DNA of 64,000 nt from Solirubrobacter sp963848475 (GTDB taxonomy: Bacteria > Actinomycetota > Thermoleophilia > Solirubrobacterales > Solirubrobacteraceae), in the NCBI GenBank assembly GCA_963848475.1, contig CAWKDW010000021.1, positions 566,540 to 630,539 of the forward strand. The letters are read 5' to 3'. The position numbers and the translations under genes were made by a program. A model generated the notes under the pieces. The model made no database searches, was not told the DNA's origin, and saw nothing but the letters and a program-made list of their open reading frames with translations. This document shows positions 1-11,545 of this stretch, piece after piece. Position 1 is the first letter of the stretch. Each line of letters starts with the position of its first letter.

Positions 1-584
1 ACGGCGAGGTTGGAGCCGAGCCCGCCCAGGCCGTCGCCGTAGAGCGTGTCGAAGCCGAAGGCCTCGCCGCCGGCGGTGAAGTTGAAGCGCGCGTCGGAGT
101 TGTTGCCGCCGCCGTTCTTGGACACGGTGACGTTCGAGAACGCCAGCGCCGCGCCCCCGGGCCCGGTGAGCGGCTTCGAGCCGACCCGCGTGCCCTCGGC
201 CGACGGACCCTGGCCGCGGCCGATGAACGGCCGCGCCGTCATGTACGCCGCGTAGTCCGCGGCGCCGTTCGGGAGGATCACGTTCAGGCCGTCGTTGCCG
301 CCCGCAAGGTACAGCAGCACCAGGCACTTGTCGGTCGCTGCGTCCTCGGACGCGGCGGCGACGGACTCCCAGACCTGCTCGAACCCGAGCTGGTGGGCGC
401 CGTAGACGGCGGCCGCTCCGGCGACGCCCCATTGCAGCAGCCGGCGCCGTGTCAGCTCAGACGGCGCACGGCCTGCGAGCGAGCCATCCATCGCCGCGTG
501 CGGGATCGGCAACATCTGGCTGGGCGCCTCGTCGCGGACGCGCGCCAGCTCAATCTCTTCGCACTCGATGCAGCGGGTCTTCAC
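1..584 (-). CDS. DUF1501 domain protein, N-terminal part (runs off the left edge)
   Basis: About 194 N-terminal residues are visible; the rest lies beyond position 1. The GTG start at 584 directly abuts the TAA of the DUF1800 gene (585-587), so the two genes are translationally coupled. A twin-arginine-like stretch (RRRLLQWG) followed by a small-residue segment near residues 45-60 suggests Tat export. It is followed by CLVLLYLAGGNDGLNV, the characteristic start of DUF1501, a family related to the sulfatase/alkaline-phosphatase fold. DUF1501 and DUF1800 genes are commonly paired in bacteria, but their joint function is not established. No catalytic residue assignment is attempted because the C-terminal part is missing. 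Confidence 0.85.
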   Translation of the reverse strand, partial: MKTRCIECEEIELARVRDEAPSQMLPIPHAAMDGSLAGRAPSELTRRRLLQWGVAGAAAVYGAHQLGFEQVWESVAAASEDAATDKCLVLLYLAGGNDGLNVILPNGAADYAAYMTARPFIGRGQGPSAEGTRVGSKPLTGPGGAALAFSNVTVSKNGGGNNSDARFNFTAGGEAFGFDTLYGDGLGGLGSNLA

Positions 585-2757
585 TTACATCACCTGTCCG
601 TCGGGGCCGCCCAGGATCAGGGCCTGGACCGCGTAGAACCGCTGACGCCTCGCCGCGGCGGTGTTGGCAACGGGTATCCCCGCGTAGGTCAAGATCGCGG
701 ACTTGGTGGCGGCTGAGATCCACGGCCGGTTCACTGCGTCATAGGCGCGCTGGAACAGCGCATCGGCCGTCTCTGGATTCGGATCGGGCGGGTAGTTGAT
801 GCTCGCTGCGGGCGCCGGAACCTCGGTGTTGCGGTAGTAGTTGCTGTAGCGCAGGTACTGCGCCTTGACGATCAGGTCGAAGCGACCCTGGACCGTGTTG
901 GTGTTCAGCCACGACATACCGCCCTCCCAGCCCGCGACATTCGGCGGCCGGTAGATGCGCTGCTGCATGTTGATCATCGCCGTCTGCATCGAGTTGTGCT
1001 TCAGCGGCGCGCCGAGCTGACGCAGGACGCCGGCGAGCTGCACGATCGGCGGCTTGATCAGGTTCGGCTCGGAGATCGACTCGAAGATCAGCGGGTCCAG
1101 CAGGATCGAGCGGATCAGCGGCTTCAGCTGGAAGCCGGAGCCCGTGTACGCGGCGACGAGGCTGTCGAGCGTGGCCTGCGGGATCGGGCTCGCGATGAAC
1201 TCGGCCCACAGCTTGCGGATCAGGTACTGCGCGTGGTTGCGGTGCGCGAGCACCGCGTCGACCGCCTGGTTGATGCAGGCCGGCCCCCAGGCCAGGTTCG
1301 TCGGCGTGGCCGGGTTCGACGAGCCGGTGACCGCTGCGATCGTCTGGCCGAGGAACACCTTGGCCGTCATCTCGAAGTTCTTCGGGGTGAAGGTGATCTT
1401 GCCGTAGTCGGGGCTCGTGTCCGTCCCGTTCAGGCTCCAGCCCGTGAAGGCCTTGGCAAGGCCCGCGACATCGTCCTGCGTGTAGTTGTCGGTCCCGTCC
1501 GGGCCCTTGGGCCCGAGGCAGAACAGCTCCATGAACTCGCGGGCGTAGTTCTCGTTCGGCTTGCCCTTGACGTTCTGATTCATGTTCAGATACGCGGACA
1601 TGGCGGGGTCCGTCGTCGTCATCTCGTACGCGAGCGCGCGGAAGGTGGCGTTGGGATAGGTCCCGAAGTCGGCGTAGCGCAGCATCCGGTCGCGATAGGC
1701 GAGCGCCCACGCGTACGCGATGTTGCCCTCGTCCCGGCTGATCGCCCAGTGGCGATGCCAGAAGAACGCCAGCCGATCGGGCAGCGGGTTGATCGCGCGC
1801 TGCATCCGGTCGATCCATTCGAGCTCGAGCTCGATGTCGGAGACCAGCGGGTCGATCGGGAGACCGCCCGAGGTCCTCGGCTTCGGCAGCGATTCGTCGA
1901 GCGCGCTCGGCTCGGAGACGAACCAGTCGACGAGCTCGGCGTGGGTCTTGCCCGTCCAGAAGTCGCGCTGTGACTGCAGCGGGCCGAAGCCGGCGCGCCA
2001 GAACAGCCGGTCGACCATCGCCTCGGTCAGGACGTCCGGCGACGGCGTGGCCGTCGGGAGTCGGCGTGGGCGTCGGGGTTGATGTGGCCGTCGGCGTCGG
2101 GGTGGCGGTCGGCGTCTGGGTGGCCGTGGGCGTCGGCGAAGCGGTGGGCGTGGCCGTCGCTGTGGGCGTGGCCGTCGCTGTGGGGCTCGCGGTCGCGGTG
2201 GCGGTGGCGGTCGCTGTGGCGGTCGCCGTCGCCGTCGCGGTGGCCGTTGCCGTCGGAGTCGCCGTGGCGGTTGGCGTCGCCGTGGGGGTCGGCGTAGGCG
2301 TGGCGGCCGGCGTCGGGTCCGGCGTCGCGGTCGGGTTCGGGGTCGGCGCCGGTTCCGGCTGCGGGATGTTCCCCAGCGGCGTCGGCGTGACCGTCGCGAT
2401 CGGCTCGACGGTGTTGGTCGTCGGTGCCGGCGGGCCGAGCTTCTCGGCCTTCCTGGGCACCTTGACGCGCACGCTCGGCGACTGCGCGCCCGCACGTTTG
2501 CGGTCGTCGAGCGCCCGGACCGTGTAGCGGTACGTCTTGCCCGGCTTGACCTTGCTGTCGGTGTACGAGTTGCGCGTGGTCTTGCCGAGGCTCTTCCCGT
2601 CCCGGAGGATCAGGTAGTGCGCGGGCTTCGCGCCCTTGGGCGCGGTCCACCTCAAGGTGACGCCGGCCGTGCCGACGCTCGTCGCCCTCAGCGACCTCGG
2701 CGCGGAAAGCCGCCGTGACGCAGCAGCAATGCGCCCAATCCCCTGACCCCCATCCAT
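585..2757 (-). CDS. FN3 / Pro-Thr linker / DUF1800 protein, frameshifted
   Basis: Two frames make one gene. From the ATG at 2757 a fibronectin type III-like domain (about residues 18-100; GVTLRWTAPKGAKPAHYLIL) leads into a roughly 100-residue Pro/Thr/Ala-rich linker. The DUF1800 domain (LTEAMVDRLFWRAGFGP onward, to the end GGPDGQVM) continues in another frame. The break is at about 2056-2058 (GGG on the plus strand); removing one G joins the frames and gives 723 residues, exactly a multiple of three. An in-frame TGA lies just upstream of the ATG, so the start is firm, yet no clear signal peptide is visible. The gene is followed without gap by the DUF1501 gene. DUF1800 has no agreed biochemical role; the linker suggests an exported, surface-exposed protein. 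Confidence 0.8.
2066..2345. repeat. Low-complexity Pro/Thr/Ala codon repeat (protein linker)
   Basis: On the minus strand this is a run of ACN/CCN/GCN codons giving repeated PTAT and ATAT units. It encodes the linker between the FN3 and DUF1800 domains. Such tracts are prone to slippage and to sequencing error, and the frame break of the host gene lies at its downstream end (about 2056). Confidence 0.8.
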
Positions 2758-2786
2758 CCGCGCACTGTCTCAGCTGAAGGCGCCGC

Positions 2787-2815
2787 TTGACAACCCTTAA
2801 TCGAACCTTTAACTA
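2787..2815 (+). promoter_or_regulatory. Sigma-70 type promoter, TTGACA-N17-TAACTA
   Basis: A perfect -35 hexamer TTGACA (2787-2792) is followed, after exactly 17 bases, by TAACTA (2810-2815). The expected start of transcription is near 2822, giving a leader of about 36 bases for the small secreted protein starting at 2858. It is the best-matching promoter in the window. Confidence 0.6.
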
Positions 2816-2857
2816 CGCATGGAAAGCGCTTGCCCTGCCGGACGCCACTGTGCGGGC

Positions 2858-3184
2858 ATGAACAGACACATCATCGCCGCCGCAATCGCGGCCATCGCCC
2901 TGATCAGCGGGGCGCCCGCGGCCAGTGCCGCCACGCGCGAGTACGAGGGGACCGTCCTGTCCGTCGACCGTGGAGCGCGCACCTTCAAGATCCGCGACTC
3001 CGGGCGCGGGACGATCCGCGTGAAGGTCACGAGCACCACCCGCTTCCAGCGTCTCTCCGGCTTCTCGGCCCTGAAGGCCGGCCAGCGCAACGTCGAAACG
3101 ACCGTCCGCCGCTCCGGCGGCCGCTGGGTCGCCGTCGCGGTCGAGCGCTCAGGCGGCGGCGGACGCCACGGCGACGACGACTGA
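2858..3184 (+). CDS. Small secreted DUF5666-like protein
   Basis: A protein of 108 residues. An upstream in-frame ATG exists at 2819, but the ATG at 2858 gives a clean signal peptide (MNRHIIAAAIAAIALISG, cleavage near ASA-AT), so it is preferred. The mature part, EYEGTVLSVDRGARTFKIRD followed by alternating hydrophobic strands, resembles small OB-like beta-barrel domains of the DUF5666 type. The C-terminus is a Gly/His/Asp-rich tail that might bind metal. It is expressed from the TTGACA-N17-TAACTA promoter just upstream, and its stop meets the convergent ROK gene with no gap. The family call is tentative and the function unknown. Confidence 0.65.
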   Translation: MNRHIIAAAIAAIALISGAPAASAATREYEGTVLSVDRGARTFKIRDSGRGTIRVKVTSTTRFQRLSGFSALKAGQRNVETTVRRSGGRWVAVAVERSGGGGRHGDDD

Positions 3185-4438
3185 CTACGCGACGCCGACG
3201 AGCGTGGGGTCGGACAGCACGCGCCGCAGCTGCGTCGCCGCGGCCCCGCGCATCGCGGCCTCGGCGCCAAGGCTGGAGGCCATCACGGGCGGCACGGCGC
3301 CGTTGCCGCCCAGGACGCGCAGCGCGAGCTCGGAGGCGATCACCGGCGCGAGCCACTCGGTCATCGGGGCGAAGTGGCCGCCGAGGACGATCGCCTGCGG
3401 GCTCAGGAGGTTCACGACGGTGCCGAGCGCGACGCCGAGCCAGCGGCCGCAGTCGGCCAGCGCGGCGAGCGCCACGGTGTCGCCGGCGTTGGCGCGGCGC
3501 ACCAGCTCCGCGACCGGCTTGGCCAAGCCGCGCGGACGCTCCTCCCCGTTGAGGCCCGCCGCCGCCAGCAGCGGCTCGAGGCCCGCGCGCGTCTCCAGGC
3601 AGCCGTGGCTGCCGCAGGCGCAGGGAAGCCCATCGACTTCGACCGTCGTGTGGCCGAATTCGCCGCCGAACCCGCGATATCCGCGGAAGAGCTCGCCGCC
3701 GAGCACGATCCCGCCGCCGACGCCGATCTCGCCCGAGGCATAGACGAAGTCGCTGTACTCGGTGGCCGCGCCCTCCCAAAGCTCGGCGAGCGCGGCGAGG
3801 TTGGCCTCGTTGTCGAGACCCAGCGGGAGCGAAGGCGCGTCGATCCGCTCGCCGAGCAACTTGACGATCGGGACGTCCTTCCAGTGCAGGTTCGGGGCGA
3901 CGAGCAGCGCCCCGCGCTGGATGTCGACCAGCCCGGGTAGGGCGACGGTCGCGCCGATCGGGCGCAGCCCCTGCGCCCTGACCTCGTCGAGTGCGCCCTC
4001 CGCGAGCGCTCCGAGCGCGTCGAAGACGTCCTCGACGGCCCGGCCGCGGTTGTCGACGGCCTCCATCGCCTTGTAGCGCGAGCCGCCGGCAAGGTCGGTG
4101 GCCTGCACGCCGAGGTAATCGACGTTGACCTCCAGCCCGAGCGCGACCACGCCGTCGCGGGCGACGTCGACCACCAGGCCGGGCCGGCCGGCGGTCCCGC
4201 GGTGCTCGGCGCCGCGCTCCACGAGCAGGCCGAACTCCATCAACTCGCTGACCAGGCTCGAGACCGTGCTCTTATTGAGACCGGTGTCCTGCGCGATCGT
4301 CGCGCGCGAGCGCGGGCCGCGCTCGACCACCTGACGCAGCACGATACTCAGGTTGTGGCGGCGCACCGCGCGCTGGCTGGAGAGCTCGATCGCCGGCTTC
4401 GGGGTCCACATTCGTGGATTGAGCGTATCGAGGGGCAC
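3185..4438 (-). CDS. ROK-family transcriptional regulator, XylR-like
   Basis: 417 residues. An N-terminal winged helix (about residues 28-85; ATIAQDTGLNKSTVSSLVSELME) is followed by a ROK sugar-kinase-like domain. The glycine-rich GEIGVGGGIVLGG and the zinc-site motif CACGSHGCLE are both present. Regulators of this architecture repress sugar operons and release DNA when sugar binds. xylB and xylA lie about 3 kb away on the same strand, so xylose control is likely, but the ThuA gene sits between them. The GTG start at 4438 is used; an ATG at 4411 is an alternative with no visible ribosome-binding site. The stop abuts the convergent secreted-protein gene. Confidence 0.9.
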   Translation of the reverse strand: MPLDTLNPRMWTPKPAIELSSQRAVRRHNLSIVLRQVVERGPRSRATIAQDTGLNKSTVSSLVSELMEFGLLVERGAEHRGTAGRPGLVVDVARDGVVALGLEVNVDYLGVQATDLAGGSRYKAMEAVDNRGRAVEDVFDALGALAEGALDEVRAQGLRPIGATVALPGLVDIQRGALLVAPNLHWKDVPIVKLLGERIDAPSLPLGLDNEANLAALAELWEGAATEYSDFVYASGEIGVGGGIVLGGELFRGYRGFGGEFGHTTVEVDGLPCACGSHGCLETRAGLEPLLAAAGLNGEERPRGLAKPVAELVRRANAGDTVALAALADCGRWLGVALGTVVNLLSPQAIVLGGHFAPMTEWLAPVIASELALRVLGGNGAVPPVMASSLGAEAAMRGAAATQLRRVLSDPTLVGVA

Positions 4439-4488
4439 GTCTTATCCGCTGCCGTGAGGGAACTCTCGCAGGGGGAAGGGGCGCGGAC

Positions 4489-4522
4489 CCGCCGCGGCGA
4501 CCGGGATGGATCGCCGCGGCGG
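4489..4522 (-). terminator. Perfect 12-bp GC hairpin, terminator of the ThuA gene
   Basis: CCGCCGCGGCGA (4489-4500), a 10-base loop and TCGCCGCGGCGG (4511-4522) form a perfect 12-bp stem. It lies 8 bases beyond the stop of the minus-strand ThuA gene. No T-tract follows, as for the other gene-end hairpins here. Confidence 0.65.
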
Positions 4523-4530
4523 AACCTGGT

Positions 4531-4956
4531 TCACGGGTTCGTGGTGGACAGCGTGAACGTGAGCGTCTTGCTGTAGCTGCCGGTGCGCAGCGCCTCGTTG
4601 GCACCGATGTCCTGGGAGAAGGACAGCGTCACGGCGTCGTTGGACGCCGGGCCGCTGTACGTCAGCACGGACGTCGGGCTGCTCGAGCCGCCGACGGCGG
4701 CCAACGCTCCGCCGGCGCCGAGCGGGCTCATGGCCGCGGCCTTCAGTGCCGAGGCCAGCGAGAACGAGCCGTTGACCAGACGACCCGTCGCGTTGGAACT
4801 CGGATCGGAGACGCTGAGCGTCGCGTCACCCGCGGTGGTGATTACGTTCGCGGTCGTGCTCGCCGTGTACGTCTTGGCGACGCCGGGCGTGAACGCGCCG
4901 AACGCCGCGGGCGAGCCGAGCGACAGCGAGAGCGTGGCCGGGACCGCACCGCCGAC
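4531..4956 (-). other. Shared C-terminal module, copy A (ThuA protein)
   Basis: About 141 residues forming the extreme C-terminus of the ThuA protein. Landmarks: FGAFTPGVAKTY, TTAGDATLSVSDPS, GRLVNGSFSL, SNDAVTLSF, EALRTGSYSKTLTFTLSTT. The stop comes one or two residues after TTNP. Copies B, C and D are at 29559, 33705 and 51056. Confidence 0.85.
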
Positions 4957-7347
4957 CGAGCCGGGTGTGTCCTGCGCGCCCAGCAGGACCTGCATCCAGG
5001 TCTTCAGCTCCTGGGCCTTGGTGAGCAGCTTCGCCCGCGACGTGGCGTCGCCCGTCGCCGGCGCCTGGGCGAGGTCGCGCAGTGCGTCGATGTCGGTCAG
5101 CGACGCGCTGTAGCCGTCCTGCGTGAGGGTGGCGTACTTGTCGTACGCGCTCTGGACCAGCGCCGTGCCGGCCGTGGCGGCATCCGCCGTGATCGAGCCG
5201 GCCGCCTGCAGCGACGCCAGCAGCGACTTGACCTCGACGTGCGTGACGCAGTTGGCGTACTTCATGCCCGCCGCGGTGAGGATGCCCTGGTAGATGCTCT
5301 CGCGGAACCACGGTGTGGAGCCGAACAGCTCCCAGTTGTGGCCCAGCACCTGCGACCACTCGCGGCCACCGTCGTAGTTCGAGCACCAGGCGATCGGGTG
5401 ATCGCCGCCCTCAGTGTTGTTCGCGTTGGCGCTGACGCCCATCGCGCCGACGTAGGTCGACTCGTCCAGCGTCATCAACGGGTGGATGAACGGACGAGGC
5501 TTGCGGTCGAAGTGGTACAGCTCGTCCGCGACCGCGACCTCATGCGGCTTGCCCGAGGCGTCGGTCGAGGGATGCGACGGATCCTCGGTCACGACCTTGA
5601 CCCAGTAGCACGAGCCGCAGTCGGTGCCGAACCCGTTCTGGTTGGAGGGGTGCGACTGGAACAGACCGCCCAGGAAGTCCTGGTACCACAGCGGCCCGCC
5701 GGCCGGCTCGCGCCAGGTGTGCATCGAGTCGTTGGCGGCGTGCAGCACGACATAGCCGCCGCCGTTGTTGATGTAGCCCTTGAACGCGGCCCGCTCGTCG
5801 ACGACGGTGCCGTCCTTCATCGTGTACGCGGCGCTGAACGTGTTGTTGCCCACCGACGAGTCGCCGATGATGACGGCGTACTGGGCGAGGTTGGCCGCGC
5901 TGGTGAACGGCGTGTCCGGCAGCGACTGCTCCGGGAACGACGCATCCCACAGGTCGACGTCGAAGCCCTTCTGGGCGCCCATCTGCTGGAGCATGACCTC
6001 GGCGTCCTCGATCGCCGGGTGGCGGAAGGAGCCGTCGTTCTTGTTGGCGATCACGAGCACCTTGAATTTGGCGTTCGCGTTGTGCGTCGGCATCGCGGGC
6101 GGCACGTAGAGGTGGCGGGGCTGGCCGGGATAGCGCGCGGAGGTCACGCCGAGGTCGGCGGGCGCGGGCGCGTCGGGGATCCCTCGCTGCTGGCGGATGA
6201 CATCCTGCGCGTCGGCGACGAGCAGGTCACGGAGGGTGGCGTCTGAGACGGTTCCGCGCACCTGCGAGACGAACGCCTCCAGGCCGGCGATCGCCGCCAC
6301 CGGGTCGCCGCTGTCGGCCGCGGCCTGGGCCGTGGCCAGCGAGGCGCGCAGCGCGGTCGCGTCCGCGCCGCCGAAGCGCGTGAGCAGCGCGTCGATGTCG
6401 GCGAAGGACGTCGTGACCAGGAACGTGAGTGTGACCTTGTTGCCGTTGCCGGCAGCGTCGGTCAGCCCCAGCGTCCAGGTGTGCTTGCCCAGCGAGAGCT
6501 TGGAGACGTCGAGCGGCAGCGGGTACGTCCACGTGCCGTCGAGCCACGTGTCGCGCACTGCGGTGCCGCCGGAGCCGGGCGACGGGTCGGAGCGGGTGGG
6601 TGTGATCGGCGCCGTCCCGTGGCCGATGCGGTTGTCGGCGACCGAGGATGGGAACGTGGCCGTCGGCGGCTGGGTGTCGATCCGGACGTTGATCGCCGCG
6701 TACGGGCGCAGGACCTGCACGGCGACGCCGGCGGCATGCGCCTTCGCCAGCGGCGTCGTGAGCGTCACGTTCGGGTTCGGCGAGGCGGGGTTGCCCGCGA
6801 CGAGCCCTTCGAGCGTCACCGTCTCCTCGTTCTCACCGGTGTCGATCACGAGGACGTCGCCGGCGGCGCGGCCGGTGCGGCTCTGGAGGCGGATCGCCGT
6901 CGCGCCGGCGGCGGCCGACTGGTTGAGCGTCGTCGAGCCGGCGGAGCTGAGCGAGGCGTTGCCCGCCGCGTCCAGCGCCCGATAGCGGACCGCGGTGTTG
7001 CCCTCGGTGGTGAGCGACGCCGTGCCGCTGACCGAAGGACCGGGAGTGATCGCGACGTCGATCCAGTCGGCGCCGTTGTTGATCGAGTACTGCAACCCGG
7101 TCACGCCGACGTTGTCGGTCGCGCTGAGGTGGAGCACAGTCGGACCGCTATGGGTGTACCAGTCGCTGTTGCCCGTCGACGTCGACGGTGCGGCTGGTGG
7201 ATTGCCGTTGCGCTGCGGCGGCGCGGTCGGCGTCAATGTACCGACGTTGAGCACCGGCGCCGTTGTGTCCGTCCCCTGCGCGACAGCGGACGGCACAACG
7301 ACGAGTGCGGCTCCCACGGCAGCTGCCGCTGCGAGCATGCGATGCAA
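4531..7347 (-). CDS. Secreted ThuA-domain multidomain protein with shared C-terminal module
   Basis: About 938 residues. The TTG at 7347 is preferred because GGAGGAGAGAG lies just upstream; an ATG at 7338 is possible. Either start gives a signal peptide (AAAAAVGAALVVVPSAVAQG). Order: Ig-like/bacterial surface strands (up to about residue 310), a helical segment, then a ThuA-like glutamine-amidotransferase-fold domain (about 420-690; FKVLVIANKNDGSFRHPAIE, GGGYVVLHAANDS, GGDHPIAWC). A helical repeat-like region and the shared C-terminal module ending KTLTFTLSTTNP complete it. ThuA domains occur in secreted carbohydrate-active proteins, but their catalytic role is not settled. The gene is unbroken and ends at a strong hairpin. 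It lies between the ROK regulator and xylBA, so a role in carbohydrate use is plausible but unproven. Confidence 0.8.
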   Translation of the reverse strand: MHRMLAAAAAVGAALVVVPSAVAQGTDTTAPVLNVGTLTPTAPPQRNGNPPAAPSTSTGNSDWYTHSGPTVLHLSATDNVGVTGLQYSINNGADWIDVAITPGPSVSGTASLTTEGNTAVRYRALDAAGNASLSSAGSTTLNQSAAAGATAIRLQSRTGRAAGDVLVIDTGENEETVTLEGLVAGNPASPNPNVTLTTPLAKAHAAGVAVQVLRPYAAINVRIDTQPPTATFPSSVADNRIGHGTAPITPTRSDPSPGSGGTAVRDTWLDGTWTYPLPLDVSKLSLGKHTWTLGLTDAAGNGNKVTLTFLVTTSFADIDALLTRFGGADATALRASLATAQAAADSGDPVAAIAGLEAFVSQVRGTVSDATLRDLLVADAQDVIRQQRGIPDAPAPADLGVTSARYPGQPRHLYVPPAMPTHNANAKFKVLVIANKNDGSFRHPAIEDAEVMLQQMGAQKGFDVDLWDASFPEQSLPDTPFTSAANLAQYAVIIGDSSVGNNTFSAAYTMKDGTVVDERAAFKGYINNGGGYVVLHAANDSMHTWREPAGGPLWYQDFLGGLFQSHPSNQNGFGTDCGSCYWVKVVTEDPSHPSTDASGKPHEVAVADELYHFDRKPRPFIHPLMTLDESTYVGAMGVSANANNTEGGDHPIAWCSNYDGGREWSQVLGHNWELFGSTPWFRESIYQGILTAAGMKYANCVTHVEVKSLLASLQAAGSITADAATAGTALVQSAYDKYATLTQDGYSASLTDIDALRDLAQAPATGDATSRAKLLTKAQELKTWMQVLLGAQDTPGSVGGAVPATLSLSLGSPAAFGAFTPGVAKTYTASTTANVITTAGDATLSVSDPSSNATGRLVNGSFSLASALKAAAMSPLGAGGALAAVGGSSSPTSVLTYSGPASNDAVTLSFSQDIGANEALRTGSYSKTLTFTLSTTNP

Positions 7348-7375
7348 CTCTCTCTCCTCCTTGGACACCCAAATT

Positions 7376-7409
7376 CGACCGGCCCGCCAACTAAACAGCA
7401 GGCCGGTCG
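7376..7409 (-). terminator. Hairpin after xylA
   Basis: CGACCGGCC (7376-7384) and GGCCGGTCG (7401-7409) form a perfect 9-bp stem around a 16-base loop. It lies 12 bases beyond the xylA stop and upstream of the ThuA gene, so it probably separates the two transcripts. Confidence 0.6.
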
Positions 7410-7421
7410 TGGATGTCAACC

Positions 7422-8596
<1,175 letters not shown>

Positions 8597-8600
<4 letters not shown>

Positions 8601-10042
8601 CTCGGTTGCTCCTTGCTGGTTGCCTGCAAAGCCGGGTACAGCGCTCGGTAGCGCGCCCGCAGCTCACGATATGGGTCGATCCACTCTTGTACAGGCTCGA
8701 CCTGTGAATGTGTTCGTACACAGGCCGCCACGGCCGCGTGCACGTCGCTCCAGAGCCCGCCGGCGACACCGCCGAGCAGCGCGGCGCCGTAGGCCGCGCC
8801 CTCTTCGACGGCGAGGCGCTCGAGCGGGATCTCGAGCACGGAGGCGACGATCTTCAGCCACAGCTCGCTGCGCGCGCCGCCGCCGGAGACGCGGCCGCGT
8901 TCGCCGCCGCCGACGAGGTCGAACGAGTCGCGCAGGCCGCAGGCGACGCCTTCGAGCACGCCGCGCACGAGCGCGCCGCGGTCGTGGCGGATCTCGAGGC
9001 CGGTGAAGGCCCCGCGTGCGTCCGGATCGGCGTGCGGCGTGCGCTCGCCGGTCAGGTACGGCAGGAACGTCAGCCCCTCGGTACCCGGCGCCCAGCGCTC
9101 GGCCTCGGCCGTGAGCTCGGTGAACTCGCCGCCGACGATGCCGCGCAGCCACGCGAGCGAGCCGGCGGCGGAGAGCATCACGCCCATCTGGTGCCAGGCC
9201 CCTGGGACGGCGTGGCAGAAGGTGTGGACGCGAGCCTGCGGATCGGACCGGTACTCGGGCAGCGCCGCGAACACGACGCCCGAGGTCCCCATCGCGACCG
9301 AGAGCGGGCCGGGACGGTCGACGCCGACGCCGAGCCCGCCCGCCGCCTGGTCACCGGCACCGGCCGCGACGGCGACCCCGCCGCTCGTCCGGCCCGAGAC
9401 CTCGGGCGACTCGAGCACGGTCGGCAGCCAGGCGCGGTCGATCTCCAGCGCCTCCAGCACCTCGTCGCTCCAGCGCCGGCGCGCGACGTCGAGCAGCAGC
9501 GTGCCCGAGGCGTCGGCGACGTCGATCGCGCGTTCGCCGGTGAGCCGCAGCCGCACGTAGTCCTTGGGCAGCATCACGTGCGCGATGCGCGCGTAGTGCT
9601 CCGGCTCATGCTTGCGCAGCCACAGCAGCTTCGGCGCGGTGAAGCCCGTCAGCGCGCGGTTGCCGGTCAGCTCGACGAGGCGATCGAAGCCGACGCGCTC
9701 CTCGATCTCGGCGCACTCCGCGCCGGTGCGCTGGTCGTTCCAGAGGATCGCGGGCCGGATCGGGCGATCGGCGGCGTCGAGCGTGACCAGCCCGTGCATC
9801 TGCCCCGAGAGCCCGATTCCGGCGACGCCGTCGGTCAGGCCTTCGAGCGCCTGCTCGGTGGCCCGCCACCAATCGTCGGGGTCCTGCTCAGACCACCCGG
9901 GTTGCGGAGTCGAAAGCGGGTACGGAACCTCGCGGCGCTCGAGAACCTCGCCGTCCTCCGCGACGGCGATCACTTTGACCGCGGACGTGCCGACGTCGAT
10001 CCCGACGGCGACACGTGACAAGTTTTGAAGAGTCTTCGTCAT
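8597..10042 (-). CDS. xylB: Xylulokinase
   Basis: 481 residues from the ATG at 10042. A TTG ten codons upstream (10072) is rejected because it would lie inside the divergent promoter region. This FGGY-family kinase phosphorylates D-xylulose to xylulose 5-phosphate, feeding the pentose phosphate pathway. Visible motifs: VGIDVGTSAVKV (ATP/phosphate loop), GLSGQMHGLV, ILWNDQRT, AAGAGDQAAGGLGVG and the late signature VSGGGARSELW. It is the first gene of xylBA and is coupled to xylA by a 4-base overlap. Divergent transcription from the sugar operon starting at 10089 leaves only 46 bases between start codons. Confidence 0.95.
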
Positions 10043-10046
10043 GCCC

Positions 10047-10085
10047 TTGACAGCAATTGAAGGGTAATGCAAGCTCCGTTGTCAA
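10047..10085. promoter_or_regulatory. Divergent promoter/operator between xylB and the sugar operon
   Basis: TTGACA (10047-10052) and TGTCAA (10080-10085) form an inverted pair placed so that each could serve as the -35 box of one of the two divergent genes. The expected -10 boxes are poor matches (CTTCAA for xylB). Short palindromes GAAGAGTCTTC (10027-10037) and GAAGTCTTC (10091-10099) flank the region inside the two gene starts and could be regulator half-sites. Shared control of xylBA and the 10-17 kb operon is likely from the geometry. Confidence 0.45.
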
Positions 10086-10088
10086 TAG

Positions 10089-11513
<1,425 letters not shown>

Positions 11514-11545
11514 GGAGGGCCGGGAGCAGGCGAGCGAGGAGAGAG

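Noticed and set aside
2066..2345. Repetitive tract considered as a CRISPR or regulatory repeat
   Set aside because: It is codon-periodic and encodes the Pro/Thr linker of the DUF1800 protein.
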